From contig NZ_JAHDTF010000031.1 in NCBI RefSeq assembly GCF_018531465.1, positions 1 to 64,000 on the forward strand: a DNA stretch of 64,000 nucleotides, in the 5' to 3' direction. Positions 35,118-43,768 of this stretch are shown here, in pieces. The stretch comes from Sphaerisporangium fuscum (GTDB lineage: Bacteria; Actinomycetota; Actinomycetes; Streptosporangiales; Streptosporangiaceae). Both the position numbers and the translations under genes were made by a program. The notes beneath the pieces were generated by a model, which was not told the origin of the DNA, did not search any database, and saw only the letters and a list, made by a program, of their open reading frames with translations. How positions within the stretch are numbered: the first letter of the stretch is position 1; each line of letters opens with the position of its first letter.

Positions 35118-36122
35118 TCATCCACCCCTCCACGCTTCACATGGGGTGTGCAGGTCGTCGGGTCCGAGTCCCCTGCTGATCCGGGTGCGCAGGGAGCGCA
35201 GGGCTTGCCGGAGTTCGGCTGGTTCGATGTCGGTGAGGTCGGCGTCGAAGGTGAGGAGCAGGCCGGCGAGTCCTGGCCATGACCAGGCGCCAAGGGTGAG
35301 GCGGCAGGTGGTTTCGGTGTCGTACTTGACTGTTGATCCGCCGGGTGCGAACCGGGCGACGGTGGAGGCGTTCAGGGCGAGAGTGGCCGAGCCGCGGCAT
35401 GGCCAGTCGGCAGCGGCGTCTCCGCGGTCGGGTGCGGTCATGACGAAGGTGACGGGATCGCCGTGCGGGATGTCGCGCCGGTCGAAGGGGGTGTGCGTGG
35501 GCAGGTGCGCCTGGATGCGATCCATGCGCATGGCGCGCCATCGACCCGCGTCCAGGTCGAAGGCGACCAGGTACCAGCGTGCGGCCCACACCACGAGGTC
35601 GTGCGGTTCCAGCGTGAGCGTGACGGGTTCTCCGTCCCCGGTGTAGCCGACGCGTACGAGGTGCTGCCGGTTGATCGCGCTGCCGACGGCGCGGACGGTC
35701 TCGGCGTCGATCGGCGGGGCGGGGAACTCCCAGTAGTTGCGGGCAGAGGAGACGGTGAACGCTTCGGCGTGCAGGCGGCTGCGCGCGGGCATCGCCTGGT
35801 GCAGCGTGGCGAGAGCGCGTGCCGCGTTCTCGCGGATGCCGGACAGGACCGCCGGGACGGTCTGCAGCGCGACGGCCGTGGCGACGGCCTGGTCCTCGTC
35901 GAACACGACCGGCGGCAGGCGGGCGGCGTGACCGAGCCGGTAACCGCCACCCGCGCCGCGGACGGCCTCGATCTCGTACCCGAGGTCTCGGAGCGTGTCG
36001 ATGTCGCGGCGTACGGTTCGCACCGACGTGCCGAGCCGGGTGGCGAGTTCTTCCGCGGTCAGGGTCGCGCCGATCCCGAAGATGGACAGCAGTTTGAGCG
36101 TCCGCGCGGAGGTGGCAGCCAT
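35118..36122 (-). CDS. YafY/DeoR-type HTH regulator with WYL domain
   Basis: A 334-residue regulator. The N-terminal HTH is LTAEELATRLGTSVRTVRRD and IDTLRDLGYEIEAVRGAGGG. The central WYL domain carries WAARWYLVAFDLDAGRWRAM and the following R-rich strand; a WCX-like C-terminal extension follows. The ATG at 36122 has GGAGAA upstream. WYL proteins bind nucleic-acid-derived or other small ligands. It is divergent from an MFS pump and is probably its regulator; the pair lies between the resolvase and transposase relics. Confidence 0.9.
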   Translation of the reverse strand: MAATSARTLKLLSIFGIGATLTAEELATRLGTSVRTVRRDIDTLRDLGYEIEAVRGAGGGYRLGHAARLPPVVFDEDQAVATAVALQTVPAVLSGIRENAARALATLHQAMPARSRLHAEAFTVSSARNYWEFPAPPIDAETVRAVGSAINRQHLVRVGYTGDGEPVTLTLEPHDLVVWAARWYLVAFDLDAGRWRAMRMDRIQAHLPTHTPFDRRDIPHGDPVTFVMTAPDRGDAAADWPCRGSATLALNASTVARFAPGGSTVKYDTETTCRLTLGAWSWPGLAGLLLTFDADLTDIEPAELRQALRSLRTRISRGLGPDDLHTPCEAWRGG

Positions 36123-36187
36123 GATTCTCCGATTCTCTCGCCGATAGCGGTCACTCAATGGCAACTATGCCCGACAGGGTGACCGGC

Positions 36188-37666
36188 ATGACCGCTTCAC
36201 CAAACTCCCGAAAGGGCACCCTCAGCCCTGAGGTTCCTCCCGTACCCATCGCCGGCGCCGGCGCGACCGCGGCGCTGCTGGTGGTGCTCTTCGGATCCTT
36301 CATGGACCTTCTCGATGCGACGATCGTGACCGTCGCGGCCCCGGCGATAGCTCGGGACCTGGGTGCCGGCGACGCTCAGATCCAGTGGACGATCGCCGCC
36401 TACACCCTCGCCCTGGGCGCGGGCCTGATCACCGGTGGACGGCTCGGCGATCAGTACGGCCGCAAGCGGCTGTTCATGATCGGGCTGGCCGGGTTCATGC
36501 TCACCTCGGCGCTGTGCGCGCTGGCCGCCAATCCGGCGATGCTCATCGGCATGCGGGCCGCGCAGGGACTGACCGGCGGCATCATGGTGCCGCAGGTGTT
36601 CGGGATCATCCGGGCGTCCTTCGCGCCGGGTGAGCGAGCCAAGGCGTTCGGCGCGTACGGAGCGGTCCAAGGTCTCGCCTCGGTCGCAGGTCCGCTGCTG
36701 GGCGGGCTGCTCGTCGAGGCCGACCTGTTCGGCCTGGGCTGGCGTACGATCTTCTGCATCAATGTGCCCGTCTCGGTCCTGGCCCTCGTCATCGGCGCGA
36801 AGGTGTTGCCAGAGTCCCGCTCTGCCTCGACCGCGCGGCTGGACCTGGCGGGCGCGCTCCTGGCAGCCACGGGCATCCTGCTCCTGCTGCTGCCGATCAT
36901 CCAGGCCGAGACCTGGGGGTGGACCTGGGGCAGCTACGCCCTCCTGGCGGCCGGGATCGTCGTGCTCGCGATCTTCCTCGCCTACGAGCGCCGCCTTACC
37001 GGACGCGGGAACGAGCCCGTCTTCGATCCCGCTCTGCTGAGAATCCGGGCCTTCACCGTCGGCCTGGCCGCTTCGGTGCTGTTCTTCGGCGGCCTCGGGT
37101 CGTACTTCCTCACCCTCTCGATCTACCTGCAGAACGGGACCGGCCGGACCGCGTGGGAGGCCGGCCTGGTGATCCTCCCGTACGCGCTCGGCTCGATCGT
37201 CACTTCCGGCCTCGGCGTCGCGCTGGCCGCCAAGGCGGGCAGAACGCTGCTGATCGCCGGCTCGCTCACGATTGCGGCATCGCACCTCGTCCTGTGGTAC
37301 GTCGTCAAGGACGGCGACGATCCCGGATACTGGCTGCTCGCCCTGGCACTGTTCATCGGTGGCCTCGGGCTCGGTCTCGCCGCGCCGATCCTCGTCAACG
37401 TCGTCCTGGCGGGTGTCCCCGGGCGCAACGCGGGCGCCGCGGGCGGGGTACTGTCCACCGTCAACCAGATCGGCGGCGCCGCCGGCATCGCCGTGCTCGG
37501 CACGGTCTTCTTCACCTCCGTCACCGGTTCATCCGCCGGGGCGCCGGTGCTGCCCGACTACAGTCACGCGCTCGGCATCGTCCTGATCGTCTCAGCCGCG
37601 CTCTACCTGATCACGGCACTCGTGATGCTCGCGCTCCCGAAGGCCGCGGCCGAGCACGCCGAGTAG
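36188..37666 (+). CDS. MFS transporter, DHA2 (14-TM) family
   Basis: A 492-residue efflux-type permease with FGSFMDLLDATIVTVAAPAI in helix 1, motif A GGRLGDQYGRKRLFMIG, GLASVAGPLLGGLLV in the motif C region and WRTIFCINVPVSVLAL. Fourteen helices are likely. Starts at 36158 and 36188 are both possible; I prefer 36188, which has AGGG upstream. It is divergent from the WYL regulator. Located between Tn3-type relics, it could be a passenger resistance gene. Substrate unknown. Confidence 0.9.
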   Translation: MTASPNSRKGTLSPEVPPVPIAGAGATAALLVVLFGSFMDLLDATIVTVAAPAIARDLGAGDAQIQWTIAAYTLALGAGLITGGRLGDQYGRKRLFMIGLAGFMLTSALCALAANPAMLIGMRAAQGLTGGIMVPQVFGIIRASFAPGERAKAFGAYGAVQGLASVAGPLLGGLLVEADLFGLGWRTIFCINVPVSVLALVIGAKVLPESRSASTARLDLAGALLAATGILLLLLPIIQAETWGWTWGSYALLAAGIVVLAIFLAYERRLTGRGNEPVFDPALLRIRAFTVGLAASVLFFGGLGSYFLTLSIYLQNGTGRTAWEAGLVILPYALGSIVTSGLGVALAAKAGRTLLIAGSLTIAASHLVLWYVVKDGDDPGYWLLALALFIGGLGLGLAAPILVNVVLAGVPGRNAGAAGGVLSTVNQIGGAAGIAVLGTVFFTSVTGSSAGAPVLPDYSHALGIVLIVSAALYLITALVMLALPKAAAEHAE

Positions 37667-37814
37667 AGAAGCATGCCGCTTGTCAACCGGCATCTTGAGC
37701 GCACCGCCTGTCACCAGGGCAACGGCGCAGGCGAAGGGGGCGCCCTGCCTGCACATCGAGACAGGCTGACCAGGAAGGGGCCAGGAAGAGATGCGGCCCA
37801 GAACGGGCCGGGGC

Positions 37815-37920
37815 GTGGGGGGGCGCCCGCCCCCCCCCCCCCCCCCGGGGCAACCCCCCCCACTCCCACAAGGGGGGGGGGGGGGGGGGGGGGGGGCCCC
37901 CGGCCCCCCACCCCCCGACA
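37815..37920. other. G/C homopolymer block, probable sequence or assembly defect
   Basis: About 100 bp made almost only of C-runs and G-runs, including uninterrupted tracts of roughly 18 C and nearly 30 G, with abrupt edges. Nothing else in the window resembles it. It lies exactly where the right end of the Tn3-like element should follow the transposase stop. I would treat the bases here as unreliable. Confidence 0.7.
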
Positions 37921-37924
37921 GGTC

Positions 37925-38745
37925 CTACGCCCCCTTCTCCTCAAGGTCGTCGCTGTGGGGGAAGTCGGGCAGGTCGGGGATCTCACCGAGCTGCCGCAGT
38001 CCTTCGGCCGGTGTGGAGGAGGAGATGGAGTAGCGGCCCAGGACGTTGAGGTGGGCGTGGCCGAGCGGGCGGATCTGCCCACCTGCGCCGTGGCAGATCT
38101 TGCGGGCGAGCCGGTGCCGGGACTCCTGGACGGTGAGCTGCTTGTTCAGCTTGCGGCGGTGGGTGTCGTCGATCGGGTCCAAGATGGATAGCAGGTGGAG
38201 GGTCTTGTCGATCCGCCCGTACTCGGCGAACGCCTGCCCGAGCGGGGTGGGCCGCCCGTTACGGGCGAACATGCGCAGCAGGTCTTAGGCGCGGACCTGG
38301 CTGGTCACCAAGGATCCGGCGACCCGGGTCATATCCGACCACTGGGTGTGGATCTTCTGCCGGTTGATCTTGTTGCGGGCGATCGCCTCCAGCGGCCCGT
38401 ACGTCGGTGCCGTCCCGTCGGGCAGCTCGGCGCGCCAGAACCGCCGGTCGCCCAGGTCGGCGAAGCGGGGCGCGAACCGGTAGCCGAGCATGGAGAAGAT
38501 CCCGAACACCGTGTCCGAATCGGACGCCTGGTCGGTCGTGACGACCTCGGGCTGCGGCCCGGCGTCGATGTTGATCAGGGTGTCCAGGATGTGCAGCGAG
38601 TCGCGCGGCGTGCCGGGCACGACCATCTGCCCGATCCCCATGACCTGGTCATTGACGGCGTTCAAGAGCGTCAGACCGCGCTTGTAACCGAAGTACTTCG
38701 GCGAGGGGGCGGCGTTGATCGTCTGCACCGGGACGACGAACCGCG
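37925..38745 (-). pseudogene. tnpA: Tn3 family transposase, C-terminal part, inactivated
   Basis: The minus strand encodes RFVVPVQTINAAPSPKYFGY, the DDE-bearing VTTDQASDSDTVFGIFSMLG, YRFAPRFADLGDRRFWRAEL, RNGRPTPLGQAFAEYGRIDK and SPLGHAHLNVLGRY-like ends: the C-terminal catalytic domain of a Tn4556/Tn3-type transposase. It is dead: an in-frame TAA at 38285-38287 sits between SQVRA and DLLRMF, about 50 residues are missing before PLGHAHLN, and the N-terminal two-thirds are gone. The stop at 37925 is probably the natural end. Confidence 0.85.
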
Positions 38746-38904
38746 TAGTTAAACAATAACTGTTCGTGATTGAGTGGCGGCCGCTGGTCACGTTGATGAG
38801 CAGTGCAGTGGTGGCATCGCCTGCGGCCAGGTCATGGAAGTTCGACAGCGGTCCGTGGCCTCGCTTGACCTTGACACTGTGAGGAGGTCTTCACTGGCGC
38901 CAAG

Positions 38905-39307
38905 GAGGTGGTCCCGATGGCTATGCCGAACAGGACACGGATGCGTTCCCAGCTTTGCAGGGACTGGAGGCCGGTGACTCGTCAGTGCGGCTGCGGGCGG
39001 CGCTGGCGCGCCGTTCCGACGCTCATCGACATGGTCGTCGAGGGGACTAATGACGTCGATGCGGCCGATGCCCTGAGCGCGCTGGCGAGTCGTCCCGCGT
39101 CGGCGGATCGGATCGCTTCCATGCTCGTCGATCGCCTCGCCCATGACACCGTCGAATCGTCGGCAACGCCCACGGCTGACACAGGCGCTCGCGGACATCC
39201 CTGGAGCCACAGCGTCACGGGCCCTCGCGGATCTGTCACGTGACGAAGACCGTGCCGTTGCGCTTACCGCGGCATACATCCTCGGGATACGCCAGGAGGC
39301 GTCATGA
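38905..39307 (+). pseudogene. HEAT-repeat protein, frameshifted
   Basis: Three reading-frame pieces form one small HEAT-repeat protein: DTDAFPALQGLEAGDSSVRL, then AVPTLIDMVVEGTNDVDAAD and ALSALASRPASADRIASMLV, then TQALADIPGATASRALADLS ending LTAAYILGIRQEAS. At least two single-base shifts (near 39005 and 39175) break it. Its stop overlaps the ATG of the hydrolase gene at 39304 (TCATGA), so the two were translationally coupled. Confidence 0.6.
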
Positions 39308-40143
39308 CCATGATCTACAAGTCCGAAGCCGGTGGACGCGAGCTCCTCGAGCACTACCGGCAGGCGCTGGAGGCCTGGCCGGTTCCCGCCGAGCAGCTAC
39401 GGGTGCCGACCCGTCAGGGCGAGACCTTCGTCCTCGTCTCCGGCCCGCACGACGCGCCGCCCCTGGTGCTGCTGCACGGTTCGGGCGCGAACGCGTCGAT
39501 GTGGCGAGGAGATGTCGCCACCTGGTCTCAGAACTTCCGCACATACGCCGTCGACCTCGTCGGCGAGCCGGGTCTGAGCGCGCCCTCGCGCCCCGCCCTG
39601 GACTCCGACGCCGTGGCACTCTGGCTGGACGACGTGCTGGAAGGGCTCGGGATCATCGACGCCGCGTTCGTCGGCACGTCCCTCGGCGGCTGGACGGCCC
39701 TGGACTACGCCATCCGCCGTCCAGAACGGGTGACCCGCCTGGCGTTGATGTGCCCAGGCGGCGTGGGACGGCAGAAGGTCGGCTGGATGTTCAAGGCCCT
39801 GCTGGCCCGCCTGTTCCGGCGCGGCGGACTACGCGAGTCGGCGATGGCGGTCGCAGGACTGGACGGGGACAGGGACCGGCAGGCGCTCGACGCCGTCATC
39901 CTGACGTTCACGCACTTCAACCCGCGCAGGGAGAGGCTCCCGGTGTTCCCCGACGAGGCGTTGCGCGCTCTCACCATGCACGTCCTCGTCATCGTCGGCG
40001 GCCGTGACGTGATGTTGGACTCCCACCAGACCGCGCGGCGCGTGCGTGAGTGCATCCCGCGCGCGACCGTGCATCTGCTGCCCGAGGTGGGTCACGCTGT
40101 CTTCGGCCAGGCCGAGCCGATCGCCGCGTTCCTCCGGGCCTGA
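39304..40143 (+). CDS. Alpha/beta hydrolase
   Basis: A 279-residue hydrolase. The oxyanion motif is VLLHGSGANASMW; the nucleophile elbow is FVGTSLGGWTALDYAI; the acid is in VGGRDVML; the base is in EVGHAVFGQ. It resembles the carboxylesterase/haloperoxidase-like group. It begins at the ATG overlapping the stop of the broken HEAT-repeat gene, so its translation may suffer from that gene's decay. A terminator hairpin follows 6 bp after its stop. Confidence 0.9.
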   Translation: MTMIYKSEAGGRELLEHYRQALEAWPVPAEQLRVPTRQGETFVLVSGPHDAPPLVLLHGSGANASMWRGDVATWSQNFRTYAVDLVGEPGLSAPSRPALDSDAVALWLDDVLEGLGIIDAAFVGTSLGGWTALDYAIRRPERVTRLALMCPGGVGRQKVGWMFKALLARLFRRGGLRESAMAVAGLDGDRDRQALDAVILTFTHFNPRRERLPVFPDEALRALTMHVLVIVGGRDVMLDSHQTARRVRECIPRATVHLLPEVGHAVFGQAEPIAAFLRA

Positions 40144-40148
40144 GGGTC

Positions 40149-40173
40149 GCCCGAGGGGATCTCACCCTCGGGC
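40149..40173 (+). terminator. Hairpin terminator after hydrolase
   Basis: GCCCGAGGG pairs with CCCTCGGGC over a 7-base loop directly after the alpha/beta hydrolase stop. Confidence 0.6.
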
Positions 40174-40291
40174 TCCGGGGTTGACCGGTAGGAGTCATTG
40201 ATCAGGGTGGTCTGTGTCCGAGCCAGTATGGCCTCCGGTGTTGATGCGCACCATGCCTGACCGTTGCCGCCGGCCGGGTCGCGAAAACGCA

Positions 40292-40765
40292 TCAGCCTGT
40301 GGGCATGCCGATCTGGTCGCGTTCCAGGACGGTGCGCAGCTCCGAGAGGGTCTGCGCGGCGGCCGTCATGGGGGACGTCTGGAGCGTATCTGCGATCAGC
40401 TCGGCCAGCCGCTCGGTAAAGGTCCTTTCTGCCGCGTCCGCCAGTCGCAGGCCGTCGGCGGTCAGGGCCAGCAGTGAAGACCGGCGATCCGAGGGATTCG
40501 GCTGACGGGCAACCCATCCCTGCCTCTCCAGACGGTCGATGCTCTTGCTGGTGGCCCCGATGCCGACGGCGAACTCGGCGGCCAGGTCCGCGACCCGGGC
40601 GCCGGGGTGGTCACGGAGGTAGTGCAGGAACTCGAACTGGGAGGTGACGATCCCGTGGCGCTCGCGCAGACGGTCGTTGAGGGCGTTGTACAGACGCGTC
40701 TCGCATCGGACGAGGTCGGCGAAGAAGCCCGGGAGGTCGACCTTCTCACTTGCTTTGGATGCCAC
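40292..40765 (-). CDS. MarR family regulator
   Basis: A 157-residue MarR regulator with the winged HTH VADLAAEFAVGIGATSKSID and RLERQGWVARQPNPSDRRSS, and dimer helices at both ends. The GTG at 40765 begins VASKASEK; longer readings would run through the divergent gene. It lies 69 bp from the start of an HSL-type esterase on the other strand, with two operator-like palindromes between. It is probably an autorepressor that also controls the esterase. Confidence 0.88.
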   Translation of the reverse strand: MASKASEKVDLPGFFADLVRCETRLYNALNDRLRERHGIVTSQFEFLHYLRDHPGARVADLAAEFAVGIGATSKSIDRLERQGWVARQPNPSDRRSSLLALTADGLRLADAAERTFTERLAELIADTLQTSPMTAAAQTLSELRTVLERDQIGMPTG

Positions 40766-40796
40766 GGCATGTAGTCTACGATAAATGCCAAGGCAT
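40759..40796. promoter_or_regulatory. Paired MarR operator candidates
   Basis: Two near-identical palindromes, ATGCCACGGCAT (40759-40770) and ATGCCAAGGCAT (40785-40796), with centres 26 bp apart. The first covers the MarR start codon, so binding would block both initiation and the divergent promoter. Confidence 0.75.
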
Positions 40797-40834
40797 ATAG
40801 TTCTTGGGCATGCATCTGTGACAGGAGCACACAC

Positions 40835-41743
40835 ATGAGCAAGGAACAGCGAGCGCACCTCAACGCGATGCTGCGGCAGCCACGCCCCGAGGGCCCCTCG
40901 TCGGTCCAAGCGATCCGAGCCGGATTCAAGGCGATGATGGCCCAGATGATCGTCCCGGACGGCCTCCGCACCATGGAGACGACGCTCGGCGACCGGCCCG
41001 CGCTGCGCATCGAGCCGGGCGACGGCCCGCGCACCGGGACGATCTTGTACTTCCACGGCGGCGGCTTCGTGTTCGGCTCCCCCGAGACCGCGCTGTCGCT
41101 GACGGGGAACCTTGTGTCCAAGACCGGGTTCAGAGCGTTCTCGGTGGACTATCGGCTCGCCCCCGAGCACCCGTTCCCGGCCGCGATCCAAGACACACTG
41201 AGTGCCTACCGTGCCCTCCTCGACAGCGGCCAGGACCCTTCGACCATCGCGTTCGCCGGGGACTCCGCCGGCGGCGGCCTCACCGTCACCACCTGCCTCG
41301 CCGCCCGCGACGCCGGTCTCCCGATGCCCGCCGCGATCGTGGCGTTCTCCCCTGGCCTCGACGCCACCCGGACGGGCGAGAGCATGGACACCAAAGCGGG
41401 CATCGACCCGTTCTTCACCCGCGAGAGCCTGGGACACACCGGAACCATGTACCTCGCGGGAGCGGACCCGCACCAGCCCATGCTCAGCCCGGCCATCCTC
41501 GCCGACCTGACCGGCTTCCCACCGATGCTCCTCCAGGCCGGCACGGACGAAATGCTCCTAGACGACTCCACCCGCATGGCCGCTCGCGCCCGCGCGGCCG
41601 GAGTGGACGTGATCCTCGACATCACCGCCGACGTACCCCACGTGTTCCAGGCGTACGCCGGCGCTCTCGACGAGGCCGACCAGGCACTGGACCGCGCGGC
41701 CCTCTTCCTCACACAGCACGTCCACGTTCCCGCCTCGGCGTGA
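40835..41743 (+). CDS. HSL-type alpha/beta hydrolase/esterase
   Basis: A 302-residue hormone-sensitive-lipase family esterase. The oxyanion motif is YFHGGGFVFGSP (H74 onward); the nucleophile is S144 in GDSAGGG; VDYRLAPEHPFPAA is the usual family motif. The acid is likely in QAGTDEMLLDD and the base in DVPHVFQ. Full length and well framed. It hydrolyses short-chain esters, or resistance-type substrates, by family. It is under divergent MarR control with a double palindrome. Confidence 0.92.
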   Translation: MSKEQRAHLNAMLRQPRPEGPSSVQAIRAGFKAMMAQMIVPDGLRTMETTLGDRPALRIEPGDGPRTGTILYFHGGGFVFGSPETALSLTGNLVSKTGFRAFSVDYRLAPEHPFPAAIQDTLSAYRALLDSGQDPSTIAFAGDSAGGGLTVTTCLAARDAGLPMPAAIVAFSPGLDATRTGESMDTKAGIDPFFTRESLGHTGTMYLAGADPHQPMLSPAILADLTGFPPMLLQAGTDEMLLDDSTRMAARARAAGVDVILDITADVPHVFQAYAGALDEADQALDRAALFLTQHVHVPASA

Positions 41744-41786
41744 CCTGGCTGGTCCTTGGTACACCGCGCTCGGCGCCGGCTGCCAT

Positions 41787-41912
41787 CATGGCTGACGGAA
41801 CCGCTGTGGGACCAATTCGCCGGTCGACCGGGGCAAGCCCGGCATGAAGCGTAGGGGCATGACCGACGCGTACGGCATCCCGCTCGGCCGGGTCCTGGCC
41901 GGCGCCGCACGT
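41787..41912 (+). mobile_element. IS5-type transposase remnant
   Basis: Two joined fragments of an IS5-group transposase: LTEPLWDQFA from the N-terminus, then in another frame VDRGKPGMKRRGMTDAYGIP and LGRVLAGA from the middle (the usual DRGKxGxKRxxxTDxxGxPL signature). About 80 residues between them and all of the catalytic C-terminal part are gone. No terminal repeats are visible. Confidence 0.6.
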
Positions 41913-41964
41913 TTCGTACTGGCTGATGTCTGCAACGGGCAGCCCAACCGGCAGTGGACCATCG

Positions 41965-42801
41965 TCACTTGACGGCTCCTCCGGTGATCCCGGAGATGAT
42001 CCGTCTTTGGGCGACGACGAAGACGACGACCAGCGGCAGGCTCATGAGCACGACGTAGGCGAAAACGAGGTTCCAGTTGTTCTGATACAGGTTGCTGCTC
42101 GCCACCGAGTACAGGTTCAGGGGAAGTGTCGAGTACGTCCCTCCGCCGAGCACGAAGAAGGCGTAGAAGACGTCATTCCAGATGTAGAGGCAGATGAGGA
42201 TCGTGGCGGTCGCGATGACCGGGCGCAGCAGCGGTAGGACGACCTTGATGAAGATGCCGAGCGGCCGTGCGCCGTCCATGCGGGCCGCTTCCTCCACCTC
42301 GACCGGTATGGTCCGCACGAAACCGGTGACGAAGAAGATCACCAGGGACATGTACATGCCCATGTAGACCAGCACCATGCCGATCGGCGTGCTGGCCAGG
42401 TGGAGTTGCCGGAGCAGCAGCACGATCGTGACGACGGCCGGGGGCAGGATGATCCCGCTGATCGCAGCCGAGTAGAGCACAGCCATGAGGCGCCCTGCCC
42501 GCCGAGCCAGCACCCATGAAGCCAGCGAGCCGAAGATCAGCACCCCGGCGACGGACGGCACCATGACCAACAGGCTGCCGAACAGCGCCCAGAGCATGCG
42601 GCCCTGCGTGAACGCCTGGGAGTAGTTGTCCCACAGGTGCCACACCCGTGGAAGGGACAGGTCGGGCAGGTTCGCCTCGCCCTGCGACTTGGCGGAGGTC
42701 ACCAGGGCCAGCCACAACGGGATTCCGATGACGACGGCGGTCAGGATGATGACGACGGCCGGGTGAACGAGGCGGGACCAGCCCCGGGCGGAGATCCTCA
42801 C
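41965..42801 (-). CDS. Carbohydrate ABC transporter permease, MalG-like
   Basis: A 278-residue inner-membrane permease with six membrane segments and the ATPase-contact EAA loop VEVEEAARMDGARPLGIFIK. QNNWNLVFAYVVLMSLP and the final QRRIISGITGGAVK are typical of MalG/MsmG. The GTG start overlaps the stop of the MalF-like gene (GTGA). It is the last gene of the alpha-galactoside operon. It needs an ATP-binding protein encoded elsewhere, such as a shared MsiK-type ATPase, since none is present here. Confidence 0.93.
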   Translation of the reverse strand: MRISARGWSRLVHPAVVIILTAVVIGIPLWLALVTSAKSQGEANLPDLSLPRVWHLWDNYSQAFTQGRMLWALFGSLLVMVPSVAGVLIFGSLASWVLARRAGRLMAVLYSAAISGIILPPAVVTIVLLLRQLHLASTPIGMVLVYMGMYMSLVIFFVTGFVRTIPVEVEEAARMDGARPLGIFIKVVLPLLRPVIATATILICLYIWNDVFYAFFVLGGGTYSTLPLNLYSVASSNLYQNNWNLVFAYVVLMSLPLVVVFVVAQRRIISGITGGAVK

Positions 42802-43703
42802 AGGACACGCTCCCTCTTGCGCAGGTAGCCGATGACAGGGAAGGCCAGCAGAGCGACCAGGAGAAGGAGGGCGAGGCTCATCGTGGTGGCCTGGGCGAAC
42901 AGGCCGTTGCCGTAGACGCGGAAGATGTAGATGTCGAGCACCTCGGTCTGCTGTCCGGGCCCTCCCCCCGTGGTCGCGAGGATCGTGTCGAACCCGTTGA
43001 AGGAGCCCAGCAGCGCGGTCGCGACGTTGAAGGTCACCGCGGGGGCGATCAGCGGGAACCGGATCGATCGGAAGGTGTTCCACCTGCCGGCACCGTCGAT
43101 CCTGGCCGCCTCCAACACGTCGGCCGGAATCGTCTTGAGACCGGCCAGGAAGATCACCATCGCAAGCCCCATCCACTTCCAGGAGTTCACGAAGGCCACC
43201 GTCACCACCGTCCAGGTGGTGCTGCCGAGCCAGGGGATCGTCACGTGCTGGCCGGTGAGAGCACCGAGGAGCCCGTTGAGCGGACCGTCGGGCTTGAGGA
43301 GTGCCTGGAAGGTGTACCCCACCGCCAGGGCGGACATCAGCACCGGGATGAAGAAGACGACCCTGGCGAACCGGTTGATGCGCGTGTCGCGCTCCAGGAG
43401 CAGGGCGAGCGCCAGCCCGAACCCCGTCTGCATGATCGCCACCAAGACCGCGTAGACGATGGTGATCCGCAGTGACGACAGCAGGGAGCCGTTGGACAAC
43501 ACCGCCTCGACGTTCGCCAGCCCCACAGGGCGGATGTCGTCATGGAAGGCCGACCAGTCCGTGAAGGCGTAGACGAAGTTGAAGACGGTCGGCAGGAAGA
43601 AGAACACGGCCAGCACGGCGAACGCCGGAGCGAGGAACGAGCTCGGGTACAACACCGCTCGCCGCGGCGAGCGAACGAAAGCGGCCGAAAGAGAAGGGAT
43701 CAT
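42798..43703 (-). CDS. Carbohydrate ABC transporter permease, MalF-like
   Basis: A 301-residue permease with six membrane segments, opening with YPSSFLAPAFAVLAVFFFLP. The EAA loop is IPADVLEAARIDGAGRWNTF; GFDTILATTGGGPGQQTEVL follows, as in UgpA/MsmF-type sugar permeases. The ATG at 43703 has AGGA upstream. It overlaps the MalG-like gene by four bases and follows the binding-protein gene by about 65 bp, in which a hairpin lies. Confidence 0.93.
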   Translation of the reverse strand: MIPSLSAAFVRSPRRAVLYPSSFLAPAFAVLAVFFFLPTVFNFVYAFTDWSAFHDDIRPVGLANVEAVLSNGSLLSSLRITIVYAVLVAIMQTGFGLALALLLERDTRINRFARVVFFIPVLMSALAVGYTFQALLKPDGPLNGLLGALTGQHVTIPWLGSTTWTVVTVAFVNSWKWMGLAMVIFLAGLKTIPADVLEAARIDGAGRWNTFRSIRFPLIAPAVTFNVATALLGSFNGFDTILATTGGGPGQQTEVLDIYIFRVYGNGLFAQATTMSLALLLLVALLAFPVIGYLRKRERVL

Positions 43704-43742
43704 GGCGATCCTGCACACCTTTCAGTGTGGTGGCGGGGGGCG

Positions 43743-43764
43743 GGAGGGGGCCCGTGCCCCCGCC
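43743..43764 (-). terminator. GC-rich hairpin between binding-protein and permease genes
   Basis: GGGGGC pairs with GCCCCC around a 4-base loop within a longer G/C-rich imperfect stem, just after the binding-protein stop. Such a hairpin could stabilise or attenuate the operon transcript, giving more binding protein than permease. Modest evidence. Confidence 0.35.
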
Positions 43765-43768
43765 GCCG

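Noticed and set aside
37815..37920. G-quadruplex or regulatory G-tract
   Set aside because: The near-pure C and G runs with sharp borders look like a base-calling or assembly defect rather than evolved sequence.
38746..38890. Minus-strand reading GPLSNFHDLAAGDATTALLI just upstream of the Tn3 transposase fragment
   Set aside because: It is in frame with the transposase but does not resemble the expected transposase sequence; I could not assign it and treat the junction near 38745 as a truncation point.
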